Assembly: GCA_027627225.1 (NCBI GenBank) | Contig: CM051024.1 | Span: 81,950,204 to 82,014,203, forward strand | Length of the DNA stretch: 64,000 nucleotides | Direction: 5' to 3' | From: Congeria kusceri | Taxonomy: Eukaryota; Mollusca; Bivalvia; Myida; Dreissenidae | Shown: positions 14,091-26,900 of the stretch, in pieces | Layout: the number at the start of each line of letters is the position of its first letter | How positions within the stretch are numbered: the first letter of the stretch is position 1 | Notes under the pieces: model-generated | Told to the model about the DNA's origin: nothing | Databases searched by the model: none | The model's input: only the letters and a program-made list of their open reading frames with translations | Translations under genes and position numbers: made by a program

Positions 14091-14744
14091 TGGAAAATAC
14101 ATTAAAATCTAATATTTCTGCATTTGCCAGAACTGTCACTGCCGTAATGAAAAAGGGTCCGAAAAGAATATCGAGAAAAATGATCTGAGAACCATAGGCG
14201 AAAACACCTCCACCGAAAACACCTCCACTATCCAAGTTGTACTTTAGTTAGCCCATTGCACTACCAATTTATAAAATCAAACCGATCCTAACCCCCTCTG
14301 CAGATACATGTGTATTCTTCAGATACCTTAATTTTCAAACTGGTAAAAACAGTGTAGTCTTTGCCAGCACTCAGTTGAGCACTTTGGGCCCTCTTGTATA
14401 TCATTACATTTGGTCACATTTGCTGATTGTGAAATGTTACTGTATATAATTGTGTTCTATTTCATCTTGCTGATTATTTCCTAATATATAATTATATTTT
14501 GTAATTTATATTATGTTGTTAAGTATTGTTTCTAAATGTTAAGTTCATTATGTGAGGGAAAATAAATATTTTTATTTTCTTTCTTCAAATGTACAAATCA
14601 TTCAAACAAACAAGTTTTTTGGGGGTTTATTTGTTGACTTATAAAACAAGTGACACACATGTGCCTGTAACACTTCACTGCCTTATTAAGTAATGAGTGT
14701 CAGAATCTAAAGGACCCTGATATGCTATATAGGGAGAAAAGACC

Positions 14745-15080
14745 CCACTTTCTGGCAGCAATGATTTTTTAACAAATCAAAACAATTCAAAGCATTTTGG
14801 TAGAGAACCAACCAAGGGACATTTCTGTGAAATTATTCTGAAATCCAACCAGTGGTTTCTGGCAAGAAGATTTCAAAGTTTTAAATATAGCAATATTAGA
14901 AAAAATAGCCCCGCCCTCAGTGGCCATGTTTTTCAACAGACGCTCTGTTGAAATGGTTACGCTAACCATTTCAGCAACTTTGGTAGAGAACCACCCAAGG
15001 AACATTTCTGTGAAATTATTTCAAAATCCAAACATTGATTTTTAACAAAAAGATTTTCAAAGTTTTCAATGTAGCCATAT
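14745..15080. repeat. ~165-bp monomer family, second block
   Basis: Two monomers of the family seen at 12950-14090, ending near a new element terminus 'gtccatgatggccctaggtc'. Confidence 0.75.
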
Positions 15081-15094
15081 AAAGAACAAGAGGT

Positions 15095-16135
15095 CCATGA
15101 TGGCCCTAGGTCGCTCACCTGAGTTTAAGGCATAATAATGGCTAATAACAAGAGGGAAAAATGACACTAAACGCCTTACGCGAGTATAAAGATCTGGGCC
15201 TTGCAGTTTCAGATGTTTTTTTAGTCTATATAAACCATGTGACCCACAGGGCATGGCCACCTTGTACCCCAGGGGCATAATTTGAACAATCTTTGTAGAG
15301 GACCATTATACAATGTTACATTACAAATACGAAAACACTGTGGTTTCAGGAGATTTTAAAGTCATTTGGCTATTTAAGTCTATATAAACAATGTGACCCC
15401 AGGGCAGGGCCATTTTTGACCCCTGGGACATCATTTGAACAATCTTTGCAAAGGACAACTATAAAATGTCACATACCACATATGAAACCTCTAGGCCTTA
15501 CAGTTTCAGAGGAGAAGATTTTTAAAGTCATCTTGCTATTTAAGTCCATATCAACCATGTGAGCCCTGGGGTGTGGCCAATTTTGACCCCAGGGGCATCA
15601 TTTGAACAGTCTTTGAAGAGGACCACTATACAATGTTACATACCAAATATGAAACCTCTGGGCCTTGCAGTTACAGAGGAGAAGATTGTTAAAGCCATTT
15701 TGCTATTTAAGTCTATATAAACCATGTGACCCCTGGGGTGTGCCCAGTTTTGACCCCAGGGGCATCATTTGAACAATCTTTATAGAGGACCACTATACAA
15801 TGTTTCCAACCAATATGAAACCTCTGGGCCTTGTGGTTTCAGAGGAGAAGTTTTGTAAAGTCATTTTGCTATTTACGTTTATATTAACCATATGAGCCCC
15901 GGGGTGTGGACAGTTTGACCCCAGGGGCATAAATTGAACAATCTTTGTAGAGGACCACTATACAATGTTACATACCAAATATGAAACCTCTGGGCTTCGC
16001 GGTTTCAGAGAAGATTTTAAGTCATTTTACTATTCAAGTCAATATAAACCATGTGACCCTCGGGATGTGGCCAGTTTTGACCCCAGAGGCATAATTTGAA
16101 CAATCTTTGTAGAGGACCACTATTCAGTTGTAAAT
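15095..16135. repeat. Tandem repeat of ~170-185-bp monomers
   Basis: About six monomers contain 'tatataaaccatgtgacccc', 'gaacaatctttgtagaggac' and 'aatatgaaacctctgggcct'. The same family continues at 17395-18200, separated by ~1.2 kb of unrelated sequence. Confidence 0.85.
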
Positions 16136-17394
16136 ACCCAGGCCTTTCCCCAGGATTTTGCTAAGGCACAGGGCAAAATAACTGCAGTTGGGGGTGGGAG
16201 GGGGGGTACCCCCTTCGACGTTAGATTTTTAAAAACTTTTTATGTGTACTAAATGAAAATCTACAGTACTTCAGAGCTAACACAAGCACAACAATAAACA
16301 GCCTTTTGATATAGTTTTTTTTTCTTTCTTTTGTCTCCCAATGACATAACATAATCATAAAATTCACACACTATAAAATTAGCAAGGAAACACAACATAA
16401 GTGGCAAAAGTAATGTAACCTGGAAATAGATAATGACACGGTATACCTAAATGTATACCTCTTTCAATGAAGTTATTGGCATATTATCACAAAATTATCA
16501 GAAATGACTTTAAACAAAGCTTTATTTTATACTTCATTTCATGTCTGAAATGTTCACGTCTTCCACTATCCAACACTTATATCCAACACAAACATTTCAT
16601 TTTAGTGCAAGCCCTGTACAAAAATTTAGAAAGCTGTCCTTCATGGTTTCTGCTGGTGCCACATGTCCACCCACATGTTGATGAGGCATAGTGTTCATGT
16701 CCAATATCTGGTACTAAAAAAGTTGTTCTTCTGAGAAGAGGTGCTTGGGTGGAGGCTACCAACAAAGCATTAAGAACTTTGTTGGAGATACATGATCTGT
16801 GTGTAGTTTTTTGTGTGCTGCAAAAATTTAATTAAACTGTACAAATGGAAGGTTTGAAGTAGATTACTAGACTTTAGGCTCTATGCTACGTGTCTCTGTA
16901 TATGCTGGTGAAACAGACTGCAGTGTCAGAGCTACTGACTCGATTGCTGCATCATTTTGTCTTACAAAAATTGTGCAGTTCCACCTAAGTTAAACTAGAT
17001 ATAGATCTATTGCTATCATTTCATATTTGGCATTTCATTATTAAATTAAAAATATACACTTCGCCTGTAAACAAATTCAGTGCAGTAGATCTAAAGTGAA
17101 AATGTATGATATAAGACGGTCTTATATACTAAGACTGATTGAATACATTTCGCAACACATTGCCTAAACATTACATCCAGCTAATTTACTTACACAACAA
17201 CATGATTGACCATGCTGGTGGGTAACATTTTCTATGCATTTCAATGGTCATCTGTAACGATTCTCTAAAGCACCCTCACAACACTGTGTAAATGGCTAGC
17301 TGGTTTCATAAGATCTAAAAACAGCACACTGTATACACCTGGCTGGAATGTGGCCTGCTGTGTTGATTTTTGAGTGTTAGAGGCTTATTGAAAT
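16136..17394. other. Intergenic, no gene seen
   Basis: Unique-looking AT-rich DNA begins with a G-rich patch (16190-16210) and splits the ~175-bp monomer array. No open frame has recognisable content. Confidence 0.45.
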
Positions 17395-18410
17395 TATAGT
17401 GCTGTATAAACAATGTGACCCCCGGGGTGTAGCCAGTTTTGACCCCTGGGACATCATTTGAACAATCTTTGTAGAGGACCACTATACAATGTTATATACA
17501 AAATATAACACCTCTGGGCCTTGCGGTTTCAGAAAAGATTTTGAACGTCATTTTGCTATTAAAATGCATATAAACCATGTGACCCCAGGGCGTGGCCAAT
17601 TTTGAACCCAGTCTTTGTAGAGGACCATTATACAATGTTACCAACCGAATATGAAACCTCTGGGCCTTACAGTTTCAGAGGAGATTTTTAAAGTCATTTG
17701 GCTATTTAAGTCTGTATAAACCATGTCGCCCCCGGGGTGTGGCCAGTTTTGACCCCAGTGGCATCATTTGAACATTCGTTGTAGAGGACCACTATACAAT
17801 GTTACATACCAAATATGAAACCTCTGGGCCTTGCAGTTTCAGAGAAAAAGAATATTAAAGTCATTTTGCTATTTAAGTCTATATAAACCATGTGACCCTG
17901 GGGTGTGGCCAGTTTTGACCCCAGGGACATCATTTGAACAATCTTTGTAAAGGACCACTATACAATGTTACCTACCAAATATGAAACCTCTAGGCCTTGC
18001 GGTTTCAGAGGAGAAGATTGTTTAAGTCATTTAGCTATATGTCTATATAAACCATGTGACCCCTGGGGCATGGCCAGTTTTGACCCCAAGGGCATCATTT
18101 GAACAATCTTTGTAGAGGACCTCTAGAGGATGTCACATATTAAATATGAAAGCTCTGAGCCTTGCAGTTTCATAGATTTTTTAAGTTTTCACTTTTTAAA
18201 TCTATTTTTAGCTCTGGTGACCTACATATTCAGCGGACCGGAAAGATTTGAACAACTTTGAAAGAGGTCCACCCAAGGATCGTTCCTGTGAAGTTTGGTG
18301 AAAATCTGCCAAGCCGTTTAGGAGGAGATGTTGTATGAATGAAAAGTTGACGACGCACTCACGCACGACCACAAAAGCTCACCATGAGCACTTTGTGCTC
18401 AGGTGATCTA
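17395..18410. repeat. ~170-185-bp monomer family, second block with terminus
   Basis: Five more monomers of the 15.1-16.1 kb family are present, ending with 'gctcaccatgagcac-ttt-gtgctcaggtga' (18378-18408), a hairpin terminus resembling the one at 11189. This suggests 15095-18410 is one interrupted composite element. Confidence 0.7.
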
Positions 18411-18845
18411 AAAATAGCCCCGCCCCCTGGCAGCCTTGTTTTTCAATGGAGCGAAACCATCTGAGCAACTTTGGTAGAGGTGTACCGAAATTATTTCAAA
18501 TCCAAACAGTGATTTTTGACAAGAAGATTTTCAAAGTTTTCAATGTAGCCATATTAGGAAAAAATAGCCCGCCCCGACGGTCTTGTTTTTTCAATGGAAC
18601 GAAATCATTTGAGCAACTTTGGTAGAGGACTACCGAAATTATTTCAAATCCAAAGAGTGGTTTTTGACAAGAAGATTTTCAAAGTTTTCAATGTAGCCAT
18701 ATTAGGAAAGATAGCCCCGCCTCCTGACGGTCTTGTTTTTCAATGGAGCGAAACCATATGAGCAACTTTGGTAGAAGACTACCCAAGGAATATTTCTGTA
18801 AAATTATTTCGAAGTCTTCGATATACTGGTAGTCATATAAGGAAC
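18395..18845. repeat. ~165-bp monomer family, third block
   Basis: Three monomers contain 'gagcaactttggtagag' and 'gattttcaaagttttcaatg', related to 12950-15080. Confidence 0.75.
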
Positions 18846-19300
18846 AAGAGCACCGCATACAGGTGCTGGACGCTCGAGTTTCTCATATTTGATAGTACTC
18901 TAGGCATTTGTTTATAGAATAAGTTTATCACTGTCATGAAGTATTTTGAATTTCAAGTCAATAACTCTTATAGATATTGAGAAATGTGACCGTAAGCAAA
19001 AAAATTGAGAAAAGGGCAATAACCCCCCAAAATCTTTGATATAGTTACCTCCTCTTGTCTACAGAATAAGTAAATCACTGTGATCAAGTACTTTGAGTTT
19101 CAAGTCAATACCACTTATAGATATTGTGAAATTTGACCGAAAGCAAAAGTTATTAGTTGAAAAAATGGCAATTACTCAAGCAAAATCCTTGAAAGAGTTA
19201 CCTTCTCTTGTCTGCAGAGTGGTGTCGGCACTTGAAACAAGTACCTTGAGTTTCTTTGATAGTTATTGAGAAATTTTATATTTAATACAACATTGTCCAA
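18845..19300. repeat. Dispersed repeat, also at 30.0-30.5 kb
   Basis: It begins 'aacaagagcaccgcatacag' and contains 'tagaataagtttatcactgt' and 'tttcaagtcaatac' blocks. A collinear copy lies at 30028-30545 inside the polytopic gene. Confidence 0.75.
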
Positions 19301-19799
19301 ATATGCTAAGTTGCAAGTCCAAACAAGGGCAGGTAACTGTGGAAATACAAATCACATGGTAACTTGCCTTGTTGTAACGGAGTACCATTTTGATAGTGAA
19401 CAAGCATTGGAAGTTTCAAATGGATACCTTTGATATTTTCTGAGAAATGGACTGACAAAAAACTTAACCCCAAAACTGAACTAATGCAGACGCTATTGCA
19501 GACTACAAGGCGACGACAATAGATAGACTTTTTCTTCAAAGTCGAGCTAAAAATGGCCCCACCCCATGGCAGTCACGTTTTCAATGCAGCAGAACCATTT
19601 GAGTAAGTTTTGTCGAGGTCTACATGAGGCACATTTTTGTGAAATTATTTGAAAATCCACCTAGCGGTTTAACAGATGTTGTTAAGAATTATAAAGCTTT
19701 GGCGGCTATCTTGTGCAGTGTCTGGAACCACTTGAGCAACTTTGGTGGAGGACCACCCAAGTAACATTTCTGTGAAGTTTCCTATTAAAGTTGGCCTAC

Positions 19800-20620
19800 C
19801 CGTTTTGTCAAAGATGTAGTTTTAAAAAAAAAATTATGCACGCACGGATGCACGAACCGCCATGGCATAAATTTGCTGGCCCTTGGCCAGCGGAGCTAAA
19901 CAATTATAAAGACAAAACATTGTTTGGCGTACACGGTTCCAGTAGGATTCAAACTCACGCCTTCAAAATGCACACTTTAATAAAAACCTGCAATGATTAT
20001 CAACGATGCCCATGATCATAATAGTACATCATGTACATTTCATTCATATCAATTTTACTACTACTAATAATTTTCCCGCACCCGAAAGAGTCATCTAAGA
20101 TCGCTGTCTATATAATAAAATAAGTTTGTCGACAAGGCCATCATATTTAACGATGCTTCAGTATGAATTCTATGTAAATGAAATACATTTTTGCGAAGGT
20201 TATTGTCGACCTACCGTCGATTCGCCCCTATAATTGTAATGTAATAAAATTTGGTCAGGTAGAAAGATGGATGCGTTAAATGAACACTGTTTTTATAATT
20301 CAGCTAAATAACGAGGCAAATTTGAACACTAGGTTTGTCGTAATTTTATTCACTTCAAATAACACGGAAAGTCCTAAGACATAGATGACACACAAAATTA
20401 CCCCACACTTATAATTCTTAATCTAAATAAATAAATTCAGATTAACAAAACTTGCACATTAGTATATTAAAATTTACCGAAGAGTCTGTTTTCAACTTGA
20501 AAGTAATAAGACCCAAATACCATGTTTCATATTCATATACATCTGGCTCCATGCCTACGAACATTCTTAAGATCAATCTTAAACATTCAACCAATGAAAG
20601 TCAAAGCTCAGTTGTGTTTG
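19800..20620. other. Intergenic, no gene seen
   Basis: AT-rich DNA without recognisable coding or repeat structure beyond a short tail of the ~165-bp family near 19.8 kb. Confidence 0.4.
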
Positions 20621-20624
20621 TATT

Positions 20625-20910
20625 TGTTTGTTTGGATTTTTCGCCGTATTCAACAGTATTTCAGTCATATAATGGCGGTCAGTCAACCTACTCACAATTT
20701 TCCTGGGTAAGCTGGTTTACCAGTACTAAGTGCACGTACTTATGCCAGTAACTGACAACTGCCCTACTTGAATCAGAGGTAGAGGGAGAATGGCCGTAGA
20801 AATAATGTCATGACCAATCCCCACACAAGTTATGTGGCCGGGCTGGGAATCGAACCCGCGATCCTCGGATTTGTAGTCCAGCGCTCTACCAACTGAGCTA
20901 GCCGGCCCAG
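20625..20910 (-). mobile_element. tRNA-headed SINE, copy 1
   Basis: On the minus strand a tRNA-like head (20908-20836) carries an A box (TAGCTCAGTTG) and a B box (GGTTCGAATCC). The body ends in 'aacagtatttcagtcat'-type sequence near 20650. T-arm and anticodon-stem mismatches argue against a working tRNA. Two further copies occur at 25.5 and 52.1 kb. Confidence 0.8.
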
Positions 20911-20999
20911 TTGCAACTAGCAATCTCATTGGTCAATAATTAAAGTTGAGACTAAGTTTGAGATCTAGAATGTTTGTAGTCATGGGGCCTGTACACCAG

Positions 21000-21735
21000 A
21001 AAACTTAGCTCAGCTATATCTATGAAAAAATAATATATGTGATAAGTTGATTTTTAAAATAAAAAAGAACAATACAATTTTGTTAAAATTTTTGCTGACA
21101 AAATTATTACCCATATTGAAATGCATATTTGGGCATAATGATTGTGTTATTTACCATTTATTTTCACATTTACAGAAAACACTTAGTTTCAATGGTCTGT
21201 TCAACAGACATAAAATACACAAAAGATGGTTTAACATGTGTGTACTTGTTTTCATGCAGCAATATCTACACTCAACAAAAGTTATTATACACCAAATGGA
21301 AATTGTACTTGCTTTAATTATAAGAATTTCAGCTGCGTCATGGTAAACACATAATTCTTTTGTATTTTTTCCAATATTTTGGTATGAACTAACATACTCA
21401 AATAATTATAGCTGACATTGTAAGCTGAAATTCTACTAAATAAATAAAATACAACAATTTCCATTTATTTCAATTTAGTGCGTTCTAACTTTTGTTCAGT
21501 GTATGCACCTCAGCCTACAGAGGAATGTGACCTTACAAATATAGATAATTCTTTAGGTATGTTTTTACAACAACTACAATTGCCAACAGCTAAAAATCTG
21601 TCAAAAATAATCAAAATGTTTAAATACATGATTTTCTCAAATATGCTAATAATAACATACATAATTGGTTAAAAATCAGAAGGTATAATTTAATTATACT
21701 TCAATGTTTTAATGAAAACATGACAACACATGTGA
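21000..21735. other. Intergenic, no gene seen
   Basis: AT-rich sequence. Short open frames overlap on the same strand and have no recognisable motif. Confidence 0.4.
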
Positions 21736-21739
21736 ACAA

Positions 21740-23095
21740 GTGATAAATTTCAAACTTTCAAAGTCATTCTGAAACATTTCGAGGACATTAATTCTTCTAT
21801 CAGTTACCCATTTGCAATGTTCATACATTATTCAAGTGATAAATTTCAAACTTTCAAAGTCATTCTGAAACATTTCGAGAACATTAATTCTTCTATCAAT
21901 TACCCATTTGCAATGTTCATACATTATTCAAGTGATAAATTTCAAACTTTCAAAGTCATTCTGAAACATTTCGAGGACATTAATTCTCCTATCAGTTACC
22001 CATTTGCAATGTTCATACATTATTCAAGTGATAAATTTCAAACTTTCAAAGTCATTCTGAAACATTTCGAGGACATTAATTCTTCTATCAGTTACCCATT
22101 TGCAATGTTCATACATTATTCAAGTGATAAATTTCAAACTTTCAAAGTCATTCTGAATCATTTCGAGGACATTAATTCTTCTATCAGTTACCCATTTGCA
22201 ATGTTCATACATTATTCAAGTGATAAATTTCAAACTTTCAAAGTCATTCTGAAACATTTCGAGGACATTAATTCTTCTATCAGTTACCCATTTGCAATGT
22301 TCATACATTTTTCAAGTGATAAATTTCAAACTTTCAAAGTCATTCTGAATCATTTCGAGGACATTAATTCTTCTATCAGTTACCCATTTGCAATGTTCAT
22401 ACATTATTCAAGTGATAAATTTCAAACTTTCAAAGTCATTCTGAAACATTTCGAGGACATTAATTCTTCTATCAGTTACCCATTTGCAATGTTCATACAT
22501 TATTCAAGTGATAAATTTCAAACTTTCAAAGTCATTCTGAATCATTTCGAGTACACTAATTCTTCTATCAGTTACCCATTTGCAATGTTCATACATTATT
22601 CAAGTGATAAATGTCAAACTTTCAAAGTCATTCTGAAACATTTCGAGGACATTAATTCTTCTATCAGTTACCCATTTGCAATGTTCATACATTATTCAAG
22701 TGATAAATGTCAAACTTTCAAAGTCATTCTGAATCATTTCGAGTACATTAATTCTCCTATCAGTTACCCATTTGCAATGTTCATACATTATTCAAGTGAT
22801 AAATGTCAAACTTTCAAAGTCATTCTGAAACATTTCGACTATATTAATTCTTCTATCAGTTACCCATTTGCAATGTTCATACATTATTCAAGTGATAAAT
22901 TTCAAACTTTCAAAGTCATTCTGAATCATTTCGAGTACATTAATTCTCCTATCAGTTACCCATTTGCAATGTTCATACATTATTCAAGTGATAAATGTCA
23001 AACTTTCAAAGTCATTCTGAAACATTTCAAGTACACTAATTCTTCTATCAGTTACCCATTTGCGATGTTCATACATTATTCAAATTCTATGTGTT
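21740..23095. repeat. 96-bp satellite, ~14 copies, open in one frame
   Basis: The unit is 96 bp (32 codons, MFIHYSSDKFQTFKVI at its start), so one plus-strand frame stays open from 21817 to 23097. Copies alternate between 'ctgaaacatttc' and 'ctgaatcatttc', giving a 192-bp dimeric higher-order repeat across most of the array. Changes between units are mostly amino-acid-changing, and a TGA lies just upstream of the first partial unit. I treat it as a satellite rather than a gene. Confidence 0.92.
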
Positions 23096-23189
23096 AATTA
23101 ATTAGTGTACAACATTAAATTGAAATGTTCAACCTTTTTTCCCTTTAGAGTGATCACACTTCAGTCAATAAGAACATCATATTAAATAT

Positions 23190-23194
23190 AAATA

Positions 23195-23230
<36 letters not shown>
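23190..23230. repeat. TA dinucleotide microsatellite
   Basis: An imperfect (TA)n run of about 35 bp lies between the 96-bp satellite and the 3' end of the polytopic gene. Confidence 0.9.
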
Positions 23231-23231
<1 letters not shown>

Positions 23232-23545
23232 TTAGTGCGATCACATGTTGAAAGTCTGTTCCTTGGCCTGAACTCTGTATTCTCTTTAAATAAATCCTAA
23301 ACATCTTCCAGGAGTGGCAAAGTCTCATTTGTATCTTACTCATCCATTTTTTAAATACAAAATTGCTGTTTTTCATTCGTCAGTACAGAAATTATATTGC
23401 AAATCTGGCAAAATTTCACTTGTCTGTGTTTGCTCTGGACAAGCTAGGCCATACGGACAAATGGTTTTACCACCTCTGTGCTCACAAAATGAGGGTCTAA
23501 ATCTTCACGTCTTCCACCAGCTAAACTAAGAGAAGGTGTGGAGTA

Positions 23546-23965
23546 TCAATCTTCTGTCCGGTGCGGAGTTAACGGCAACTTCACGATCATCATCCATATT
23601 CCAGCATATAAGCCGACTAACGCCAGCGCCTGACTCGTGAACGAACTTCCGTAAAGCAAGTATATCCCGTGTAACGGTACCAGGAACACGACCACTTGCT
23701 CTGACATGATTAACTTACCCTGCCAGAGTATTCCCCAGAGAATGTAATATATAGGTAAAGTGGATAATATGGTTAATATCTCGATGAAAGATCTTAAGAA
23801 CGTCAGCCCACTGGAGTCCCAAAGGTCGCTGCGGATAATGCTTGATGTTACGAGGATGAAAATGCATGTGAAAATGGTTGGCACTATTTGGTTTTCTTGC
23901 TTGATGCTTGTGAAGAACTTGCTGTCCTTTTGAAGGCAGAGTAACAGTATTGATGCTCCACAACA
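23546..23965 (-). CDS. Coding exon 19 (terminal) of polytopic membrane protein
   Basis: The acceptor is 'tttcttttgcag'. This exon has 139 codons plus a TGA stop at 23548-23546. It encodes about five hydrophobic segments, for example IVPTIFTCIFILVTSSII and QALALVGLYAGIWMMIV, and ends with a short tail (KLPLTPHRTED). I did not find a convincing polyadenylation signal; the 3'UTR probably lies in 23.1-23.5 kb. Confidence 0.9.
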   Translation of the reverse strand, partial: CCGASILLLCLQKDSKFFTSIKQENQIVPTIFTCIFILVTSSIIRSDLWDSSGLTFLRSFIEILTILSTLPIYYILWGILWQGKLIMSEQVVVFLVPLHGIYLLYGSSFTSQALALVGLYAGIWMMIVKLPLTPHRTED

Positions 23966-26900
23966 CTGCAAAAGAAACAGCACATGGTGTTAAAATCCTG
24001 CTGAACCACGAGACATTCGTGTGGCACATTAGCCACTTAATTTGCCAGTTGCAGCTGTGTGCTATAGAATATTCTAACATGATACTAGCTGAACGCAAAC
24101 AGTAGTCCAGATTCTAAGTGGAACATATTAAAATGTAGTTCTCATTACAATTGCAAAAATATTTATCAAATCATGTTAGAAATAATGTTGCATTATCTTT
24201 GTTTATTGGCCAATAAACAACTCTTCGTCGCTCTGATGCGTGGCTATAAACCACTCGTGTTTACACCCTCTTGGTTAAATTCCTATTCAACATAACTCCA
24301 AATTGTTGTTTATTGGACGATAAACAGCAATACATAAAAAAATATTTCAAAATTATATACCTCACTTCAGCACAGCCTAACTTTGGAAACTATTGCTCAA
24401 TGACCATGACCTTGGATAACTGACCATAATATGACAGCCCATGAGATTTTTGGCCCAAATGCGGTATCTGGGCGAACATGAGTTATTGGCAGTTTTGAAT
24501 ACACTGATATGTGTAGAAACTGGAAATGGCTTCCTTTTTTCTCAGTCATGCGTTTTGAGCAAGAATGGGCAGTTTAAGTAACACCACCATAACACCACCA
24601 TAATGATAAATGTTCACATGAGTTATTGGCAGTTTTGAATACACTGGTATGTGTAGAAACTGGAAATGGCTTCCTTTTTTCTCAGTCATGCGTTTTGAGC
24701 AAGAATGGGCAGTTTAAGTAACACCACCATAACGATAAATGTTCCCATTTCACACAGATTTTAATGTTTGTCATGCATACAATACAGAACCTAGTATGGT
24801 GAGGACAAGTAATTTATATTATACATATTTACTGGACTGCCTTTCCCAAATAACAAACTTGAATGTACAAATGTTTCGGACAAAAACAAAAATAATAAAG
24901 AGATGGTTGCTATGGCAACCAAACAAGCAATCATAGCAAAATAATTTGTCTGCAAATAACCTTATAAATAACATTTTTCTTTAACAGTATTCAAGATTTA
25001 AACAATTATTTGAAATATCTTAATCATAAATCTGACTTTCTCATAAAAATCATGTGCCTCAACTTTGACGTCAATTTTCTCTAAACGAGGCAGGCCGCAG
25101 TTGGGATAAAAATCTCATGGGCTGCCTAATATTATGTCAAAAATATGCTGTAAGGGACTGCAACACTTGCAAGTCTTGGAAGCCTAGACTTAACCAACAA
25201 AATATGGATTTAAGCTAAAAACAAGTATCTGCAGAACGATTACATGGATAACTGATAGTGCAACCAAACTGTATACAAGAAAATCATAAGTACTAAAAGC
25301 TGATTTAATTATTATCCAAAAATACCATATGGAAATAGACTTTCTAAATTGACAGCACAACCTACAATTTTATAAAGATAATTTTAGCATGCTTAATGAT
25401 GTTCAAAGAGATTCGCGAGACCTTAGGATTACAAGTGCCTATCTACTATCTAACATGTGTTTAAGAAGCAGACTGGCCCTTGTAATAATAAGGTGGTGAT
25501 ACGTAACATGGGTAAAAGTTTGTTTGTTTGGATTTTTCGCCGTTTTTAACAGTATTTCAGTCATATCACGGCGGTCAGTTAACCTACTCACACTTATCCT
25601 GGGCAAGCTTAGCCGATCTAAGCGGTTTACTAGTACTAAGTGCACATACTTAAACCAGTAACTGACAACTGCCCTACTTGAATCAGAGGTAGGGGGAGAA
25701 TGGCCGTAGAAATAATTTCATGACCAATCCCCACACAAGTTATGTGGCCGGGCTGGGATATGAACTCACGATCCCCGGATTGTCAGTCCAGCGCTCAACC
25801 AACTGAGCTAGCCGGGCCAAAGTCGTACCCAGATATCGTTGAGAAGCCCTTTTACAGGGGAATGTGCGCAGCACAGAAAGAATGCCAGGACGCACGAGAC
25901 ATTGCCAATCAAGGGCAGCCGTAGAAACCTGTTGGAATCCTTCTTTTCCTCCACCAATGGGATGAGAAGATCCTGAAATAGGTTGAGTGAATTATTAAAT
26001 ACCCCCGGTAGTAAACTTCATGTAACTAAAAAGTTTGCACCTGCCAGACCATTAACAACAAATGCTTTCAGAGGTGTGACACTTTCTTGGGTTATCAAGA
26101 TTAAGAGTCATTAGAACATGTATTTATGATCATGTTCTTATTTGGCAGGAAAACTGTTTTGGCGGGAAATACGGGTGTGTGTTCATGTATTTATTCAAAT
26201 CCAAGGCAATATACTTTTTTCATGAAAACAAGTTTTATTGTTGTAAGTACTCGCAGCAATAAAAATATTCATTAAAATGCTGAAGATCGCAAAGTTATTC
26301 CACTACCAAACTTATATACAAAAAGTAAAGTAAAGTTCTTTCACTATGAAGTTTTTATTGCCAGTTGACACTTCTATATTTAGCAAAGCACATGGTCGGT
26401 ACAAGCACGCTTTCCATGCGTGGAACGTGAAGTCGCTGGTGCCAGCAGACATTTCGCGCTCTTTTCTAGAAAAACATGGGTTTTACATGGCATAACAAAC
26501 AATTGTTTACGACTATTTTACCCGAAATTTCAAGGAAAGTAATTTAAAACAATGCCTTATTTAGGTAGTAAACGAACTGCTGATATTGTGAACAACGGAA
26601 ACCATTGCGTAAACTGCTTTTACTTATGTTCGGGATTATAAGTACTCTTTCGTTATCAACTAATGCATGTATACACTTACTAATGCGTGTATAAATGTGT
26701 ACTACGCTGATTGGTCGATTGTTCACGGCATTGGAAAAATGTAATAACTTGGCGTTTTAATAGGCTTATATCAATTTTTCTGTGAGAATTAAGCTCCGCC
26801 TTCAAGGAGCTACTCAGTGACTGATTGCAGCTTAAGAATGACAACTGCCGTTAATTGCTCGATTATGACACGTTACCAAATCGGGTATGCAATGCCTTGG

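Noticed and set aside
20836..20908. tRNA gene on the minus strand
   Set aside because: Box A and box B are good, but the T stem and anticodon stem have mismatches and the same head leads a ~290-bp repeat present at 25.5 and 52.1 kb, so it is a SINE head.
21817..23097. 426-codon repeat protein gene
   Set aside because: The unit length is a multiple of three, replacements dominate between units, and there is no promoter, intron or non-repeat domain.
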